Source: an uncultured Pseudomonadota bacterium (GTDB taxonomy: Bacteria; Pseudomonadota; Gammaproteobacteria; Steroidobacterales; Steroidobacteraceae). Taken from it: a stretch of 10,356 nucleotides of DNA. The position numbers were made by a program, and so were the translations under genes. The notes beneath the pieces were generated by a model that ran no database searches, had not been told where the DNA came from, and was given only the letters and a program-made list of their open reading frames with translations. Location of the stretch: the NCBI GenBank assembly GCA_903890265.1, contig CAITAM010000530.1, forward strand, positions 1 through 10,356, given 5' to 3'. Positions 6,937-10,356 of this stretch are shown here, one piece after another. How positions within the stretch are numbered: the stretch's first letter is position 1; the number at the start of each line of letters is the position of its first letter.

Positions 6937-7581
6937 ATGACCACGCACACCCAGCGCCTGCGCCTTCGCGCCACCTTGCTTCTCGTCCTCCTGTGCGGCC
7001 CCATCGGCACCGCCGTCGCGGGCAACGGGCCGCTCGGCATCGATCACGAGTGGAACTACGACGATCACGGCATCTGGGCCCGCAAGTACCAGAACGCGCT
7101 CGTCTACGGGCTGATCGGTGCCGAGGTGATCGGCGGACTGTACGAGGGCGGCGAGTCGAGAATCGGCCGCACGACCTGGCAGGCGATCGATGCGTCGGTG
7201 GCTGCCGGCATCACGAGCGAGGTACTGAAGCGCTCGTTCTCACGCGTCCGGCCCCGTGACGGGGGTGGCGACCCCAACCTCTGGTTCAAGGGCGGGAGCA
7301 ACGAGAGTTTCCCGAGCGGAGAGGTCACTGCCGTCAGTTCGATCGTGACGCCGTTCGTCCTTGAGTACGGCGACGATCATCCGGCGGTGTACGCGCTTGA
7401 GGCACTGCCGGTCTACGACGCCATCGCGCGCATGAAGGTACAGGCACACTGGCAGACCGACGTCATCGCCGGTTTCGCCATCGGCACGACCGCCGGCTGG
7501 CTGATGCACAGGAATGCCGGCAAGCCGTACATCCTGCGCATCATGCCGCACGGCATCTACGTCGGCCTCAAAACGCACTGA
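6937..7581 (+). CDS. exported PAP2 superfamily phosphatase with PSGE motif
   Basis: A 214-residue PAP2-type (type 2 phosphatidic acid phosphatase/vanadium haloperoxidase fold) protein, expected to remove phosphate from a lipid or soluble ester. ATG 6937 is preferred over the in-frame TTG at 6919 because GGAA (6927-6930) precedes it and a signal peptide starts there (hydrophobic 12-28, cleavage near AVA-G). Motif 1 KX6RP is K98-R105-P106. Motif 3 is R165...H171-W-Q-T-D175, retaining the nucleophilic His and its Asp partner. Motif 2 reads FPSGEV, with Glu129 where the family normally has the general-acid His of PSGH. I recall related proteins with the same PSGE, so this is probably a subfamily trait. 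Few hydrophobic segments suggest a periplasmic or loosely attached protein. It converges with the S9 gene, 34 bp apart. Confidence 0.88.
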   Translation: MTTHTQRLRLRATLLLVLLCGPIGTAVAGNGPLGIDHEWNYDDHGIWARKYQNALVYGLIGAEVIGGLYEGGESRIGRTTWQAIDASVAAGITSEVLKRSFSRVRPRDGGGDPNLWFKGGSNESFPSGEVTAVSSIVTPFVLEYGDDHPAVYALEALPVYDAIARMKVQAHWQTDVIAGFAIGTTAGWLMHRNAGKPYILRIMPHGIYVGLKTH

Positions 7582-7615
7582 CCCTAAGCGACGCAGTCCT
7601 CGCGCATCGGTCATC

Positions 7616-9667
7616 CTATTTGAGGTGGCCGACCACCCAATCGACCCAGCGCCGGTACACGTCGGTGGTCCGGACGATATCGCCGGGAAAGTGCGTGTCG
7701 GCCGGATAGGCGAAGAACTGCACCTCGACGCCGTTGTCGCGCAGTGCGTGGTACCACTCGTACGCATTGAGCAGCGGCACGTTCGGGTCACCGACATCGC
7801 CGAGGAGCAGCGTTGGCGCGGTCACGTTGCGCACGTGCGTGATCGGCGACTGCGCCCGCCAGATGTCGTGGTACTTCGGGTCCCACGGCGAGCCACCAAA
7901 GAAGTACTCGTCGCCCTGCTGGTAGTAGGCGAGCGTGTAGTCCATCACCCAATCGGTCAGCGGCGCCCCGGCGACCGCTGCCTTCCAGCGCCGGTCGTGA
8001 CTGGTGAGCCACGCCGTCATGTAACCGCCGTAAGACCACCCGGTCACCGCCACGCGGGCGGGATCGACGATGCCAAGCTTCTCGACCGCGGCCAGCCCGG
8101 CCAGCACGTCACGCCCGGGCCCGTCACCGGTGTCACGGTAGAGGGCGTGCTGGTACGCGTCGCCGCGGTTGTTGCTGCCGCGGTAGTTCGGCTGAAACAC
8201 CGCGAAGCCTTCGGCAGCGAACAGCTGCACGAGCGCCGAGAAGTGTTCGGTGGAGGACGCCGTCGGGCCGCCGTGGATCACTAGCACGACCGGGTAGCGC
8301 CGACCGGCTTCGTAGCCGACCGGGTAGGTCAGCACGCCGTCCTCGGTAAAGCCGTTCGGGCCGCGCCACTCGAGCGACGTGGTTCGGCCGAGTGCCCGTT
8401 CCTCGGTAAAGGCGTTGAAGTAGGTGAGCCGGCGTGGCGATGCCCTCAGCGAGTCGAGGACGTAGAGTTCGTCCGGCCGCGTGCTGGTGCTGCCGACGAA
8501 GGCGACGACGCCGGTCGCGGATACGCTCGGGCTGTCATTGACCTCGACCCCGGCGGTCGCGAGCTTTACCGCCGGTCCCTCGAGCGGCTGCTCCCAGAGC
8601 ACGCGATGCGTGCCGTCTTCGCCGGCCAGCAGGAGGCTCCTCCCGCCCGGCAGCCAGGCGAAACTGCTGATGTTGCGGTCAATGGCCCGCGCGAGATCGA
8701 CGTCGCGGCCCGGCAGCTGCAGGTAGACCGTGTCACCGTTGTTGCGGTCCCCGCCACGCGGCCTCAAGTACGCGAGCGCGCCGCTCGCGTTGGCGAATTC
8801 CGCGCCACGCGAGGTCTCTGCGCCGACCAGCGTCGAGACCGCGCCGCCTGCCGCGGGCACGCTCGCGATCACCGACCGGAATGACGGCCCCCAGTAGGGA
8901 CCCGGGAAGCGCGTGAAGGCGACTTGCTTGCCGTCAGGGCTCCAGGCGGGCCGGGGCGCCGAGTCCTGGGCGTCCGTGTTCAGGCTGAATTTGCCCGAGG
9001 TCAGGCGCGTGGCCGTGCCGCCGGAGGCCGGCACGACCCACAGGTGCGTAGGCGCCTGAGCGGCCCGCGTCAGGAAATGGTTGTCGGTCACCTCGAAGAC
9101 GTCATTGTGCTCGCGGATCGCCTTGGCGTTCTCGGCCTCGTCCGCGGTCAGGTAAGCGATCTGCTCGCCGTCCGGGCTCCACGCGAACGCATCGACCCCG
9201 TTACCGGCATCGGTCACCCGCTCGGGATCGCCGCCGCGCAGCGACATGACGAACACCTGGGGTTTCCTGTCATCGCTGCCCCCGGAGCCGTCGCGCCACG
9301 ACTTGCTGCCGGGCCTCGGGGCAGCGTCGGCATCCGGCTTTGCCGTGGCATCGTCGGCGAGGAAGGCGAGGCGGCGGCCGTCCGGTGACCAGCTCGGCGC
9401 GGAAAGCCCCGTCCGCTTCGACGTGACCGACCGACTGGCGCCACTCGCCACGTCGACGATGTCAATGCGCTGCGCCGCCTTGTTGGTCTTGAGGTCCGGT
9501 ACCGAGACGATGACCGCGACTTCCTTGCCGTCCGGCGAGATCGCCGCGCCGTGCAGGCTGACGATGGTCGCGACATCGTCGAGCATGAAGGGTGACGGCG
9601 ACGCCGGCGCGCCGGGTGCGGCGTTCGCCAGGAGACCGACAGCCAAAATTCCTAACGTCCAACGCAT
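7616..9667 (-). CDS. secreted S9 family (prolyl oligopeptidase/DPP-like) serine peptidase
   Basis: A complete 683-residue serine peptidase that would cleave short peptides, probably in the periplasm. The start at 9667 is chosen over an ATG six bases earlier (9673) because GGGAG (9678-9674) then sits 6 nt upstream; the earlier ATG would touch it. The signal peptide covers residues 1-19. The N-terminal half is a beta-propeller with PD40-type blades marked by SPDG at about 44, 94, 164 and 243, which screens substrates by size. The C-terminal alpha/beta-hydrolase domain has HGGP (465), the nucleophile Ser545 in GWSYGGYM, Asp627 in GDVGDPNVP and His659 in ADTHFP, a full triad. DPP IV-like, acylaminoacyl-peptidase-like and oligopeptidase activities cannot be separated. 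TAG at 7618-7616. Confidence 0.95.
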   Translation of the reverse strand: MRWTLGILAVGLLANAAPGAPASPSPFMLDDVATIVSLHGAAISPDGKEVAVIVSVPDLKTNKAAQRIDIVDVASGASRSVTSKRTGLSAPSWSPDGRRLAFLADDATAKPDADAAPRPGSKSWRDGSGGSDDRKPQVFVMSLRGGDPERVTDAGNGVDAFAWSPDGEQIAYLTADEAENAKAIREHNDVFEVTDNHFLTRAAQAPTHLWVVPASGGTATRLTSGKFSLNTDAQDSAPRPAWSPDGKQVAFTRFPGPYWGPSFRSVIASVPAAGGAVSTLVGAETSRGAEFANASGALAYLRPRGGDRNNGDTVYLQLPGRDVDLARAIDRNISSFAWLPGGRSLLLAGEDGTHRVLWEQPLEGPAVKLATAGVEVNDSPSVSATGVVAFVGSTSTRPDELYVLDSLRASPRRLTYFNAFTEERALGRTTSLEWRGPNGFTEDGVLTYPVGYEAGRRYPVVLVIHGGPTASSTEHFSALVQLFAAEGFAVFQPNYRGSNNRGDAYQHALYRDTGDGPGRDVLAGLAAVEKLGIVDPARVAVTGWSYGGYMTAWLTSHDRRWKAAVAGAPLTDWVMDYTLAYYQQGDEYFFGGSPWDPKYHDIWRAQSPITHVRNVTAPTLLLGDVGDPNVPLLNAYEWYHALRDNGVEVQFFAYPADTHFPGDIVRTTDVYRRWVDWVVGHLK

Positions 9668-9676
9668 GCCCATCTC

Positions 9677-9707
9677 CCGTTTCGAGTACTGCTTCGAACT
9701 CAAACGG
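9677..9707 (-). promoter_or_regulatory. leader hairpin touching the S9 peptidase ribosome-binding site
   Basis: On the minus strand CCGTTTGAGT (9707-9698) pairs with ACTCGAAACGG (9687-9677), a 10-bp stem with one bulged G and a 10-nt loop. The 3' arm covers the first two bases of GGGAG (9678-9674). It could dampen translation or sense a condition, or simply stabilise the mRNA 5' end. Confidence 0.42.
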
Positions 9708-9756
9708 TACTACGGGACCGGCGTTCGGGTCATCGCGCAGAGTCATCGGCACCGGA

Positions 9757-9790
9757 ACGGGCCCGACATCGGTACGGGCCCGGCATCGGC
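9757..9790. repeat. 17-bp tandem repeat, two copies
   Basis: ACGGGCCCGACATCGGT (9757-9773) is followed directly by ACGGGCCCGGCATCGGC (9774-9790), two mismatches. Each unit contains the palindrome GGGCCC, and CATCGG also occurs at 9744-9749 just before. Two operator half-sites or a slippage product are both possible. Confidence 0.55.
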
Positions 9791-9793
9791 GGT

Positions 9794-9832
9794 GGGGAGC
9801 CGGGGAAAAGGGGAATGGTGATTGAGGGAGGG
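9794..9832 (+). other. G-run cluster, possible G-quadruplex
   Basis: Three GGGG runs (9794-9797, 9802-9805, 9810-9813) are separated by 4-nt spacers, then GGG at 9826-9828 and 9830-9832. The 12-nt gap before the fourth run makes folding less certain. It lies in the middle of the divergent intergenic region. Confidence 0.35.
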
Positions 9833-9891
9833 TCTCGCGTTGCCCGCGGGTGGCAGCGTGTGGGCGGTAACGGTACGCTCGGCTACGCGCG

Positions 9892-9944
9892 GTGCACCGA
9901 CCGGCGCTCTCGCCGCGTCCGCGCGCCGGGCACCTTCGGTGCAC
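9892..9944. repeat. 9-bp inverted repeat GTGCACCGA / TCGGTGCAC
   Basis: Perfect arms at 9892-9900 and 9936-9944. The core TGCACCGA occurs a third time at 10018-10025, beginning one base into the start codon of the downstream gene. Spacing and position suggest a possible operator set; each copy alone would be unremarkable in this GC-rich DNA. Confidence 0.4.
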
Positions 9945-9956
9945 GCAGGGTCCCGG

Positions 9957-9975
9957 GCGCCCGGCCGCCGGGCGC
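9957..9975 (+). repeat. 8-bp GC hairpin in the upstream region of the last gene
   Basis: GCGCCCGG, loop CCG, CCGGGCGC, ending 41 nt before the ATG at 10017. CCCGGGC at 9952-9958 could pair alternatively with the 5' arm. No T-run follows. A leader structure or chance in GC-rich DNA. Confidence 0.4.
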
Positions 9976-10016
9976 GTTGGTCTCGCGCGTCCGAAACACC
10001 GACGGAGAGCAGGCAG

Positions 10017-10356
10017 ATGCACCGAGTGCGGTCAGGTTCGCGGCCTCCGGCCGCCGGCGTGCGGCGGCTGTTGCCGATGGTCGCGGGGCTGTTCGCGTTC
10101 TCGCTCTCGCTGGCGGCGCCGCCTGACGCGCCCGCCGGTGCGCCGTGGGTTCGCGAACGCCATCGGCTTCTCGTCGACGGCACCGCGGAGTCGTGGACGC
10201 TCGCCTGGGGCGAGAAACCCCGCGACAGCAGCTGCAGCCCGGCCGCCGTGGACACGACGATTTCCTGCCCCTGCCTCGGCTTTGGTTACGCCGAGCAGGG
10301 GCACCTGGTCCTGACGCGCAGGCGCCCGGGCGAAGCGCCGGACACCCTGGCACTCG
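10017..10356 (+). CDS. secreted protein of unknown function (3' end missing)
   Basis: An open frame starts at ATG 10017 with a strong GGAGAG (10004-10009) 7 nt upstream and stays open to the window end, showing 113 residues. The N-terminus has an Arg-rich start followed by the hydrophobic stretch LLPMVAGLFAFSLSLAA (18-34), a likely Sec signal peptide with cleavage near residues 34-41. The visible mature part contains WTLAW (60-64) and Cys73, Cys84 and Cys86 in an SCPCLGFGYAEQGHL context (83-97), suggesting a disulfide-bonded or metal-binding periplasmic domain. I do not recognise the family. Codons are strongly G/C-ending as in neighbouring genes. Transcribed divergently from the S9 peptidase. 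Confidence 0.68.
   Translation, partial: MHRVRSGSRPPAAGVRRLLPMVAGLFAFSLSLAAPPDAPAGAPWVRERHRLLVDGTAESWTLAWGEKPRDSSCSPAAVDTTISCPCLGFGYAEQGHLVLTRRRPGEAPDTLAL

Larger units (their letters stand above)
9668..10016. other. 349-bp divergent intergenic region
   Basis: It separates the minus-strand S9 gene from the plus-strand gene at 10017 and must hold promoters for both, yet I find no convincing -35/-10 pair on either strand. It is dense in structure instead: a leader hairpin, a 17-bp tandem repeat, five G-runs, TGCACCGA repeats and a GC hairpin, each listed separately. Open frames through it lack a start with ribosome-binding site and any recognisable protein. Confidence 0.6.

Noticed and set aside
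7514..8284. 256-codon plus-strand frame opposite the S9 gene
   Set aside because: It overlaps the ends of two well-supported genes and its protein is low-complexity Arg/Val/Gly-rich with no recognisable motif.
9883..10353. Minus-strand frame (and plus-strand frame 9892-10314) across the last gene region
   Set aside because: Both translate to Arg/Pro/Ala-rich sequence without ribosome-binding site; the frame from 10017 has GGAGAG, a signal peptide and sensible composition.
1..10356. CRISPR array, IS element, toxin-antitoxin or defence genes
   Set aside because: No regularly spaced repeats, terminal inverted repeats with transposase, or recognisable defence domains were seen; every long gene is an envelope or secreted protein.

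Overview
The window looks like ordinary chromosome from a high-GC gammaproteobacterium. Third codon positions are strongly G/C, proteins carry Gram-negative export signals (Sec signal peptides, one lipobox, one outer-membrane beta-barrel ending in Phe), and the tRNA-Arg(ACG) closely resembles the enterobacterial one as I remember it. The protein types fit Xanthomonadales/Steroidobacterales/Woeseia-like bacteria, but that placement is inference. I see no integrase, transposase, CRISPR array, rRNA or phage genes.

Layout: (1) 2-1255 (+), the 3' part of a secreted M28 zinc peptidase with a PA insert. (2) 1416-2942 (+), a secreted C69/U34-type dipeptidase with Ser where the family usually has its Cys nucleophile, preceded by an overlapping 18-codon mini-ORF. 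(3) 3028-3104 (-), tRNA-Arg(ACG), then about 240 bp of regulatory sequence with inverted repeats and an extended -10 promoter. (4) 3345-3869 (+), a small helical periplasmic protein, and 3927-4241 (-), a four-Cys lipoprotein; they converge on a 13-bp GC-rich hairpin. (5) 4472-5152 (+), a small outer-membrane beta-barrel. (6) 5245-6861 (+), a second, complete M28/carboxypeptidase Q-like peptidase with its own promoter. (7) 6937-7581 (+), an exported PAP2-type phosphatase with PSGE in place of PSGH. (8) 7616-9667 (-), a secreted S9 prolyl-oligopeptidase-type serine peptidase. (9) 9668-10016, a divergent intergenic region with several hairpins, repeats and G-runs. (10) 10017-10356 (+), the start of a secreted, Cys-containing protein of unknown function that runs off the window.

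Four of the eight protein genes in which I recognise a family or architecture are exported peptidases of three mechanisms (zinc exopeptidase twice, Ntn hydrolase, serine peptidase). The shared theme is therefore likely breakdown of peptides outside the cytoplasm for nutrition. They are separated by other genes and lie on both strands, so they are not one operon. I find no clearly new defence, toxin or biosynthetic system. The best leads are the catalytic-residue substitutions in the C69 and PAP2 proteins and the structured leaders and intergenic regions.
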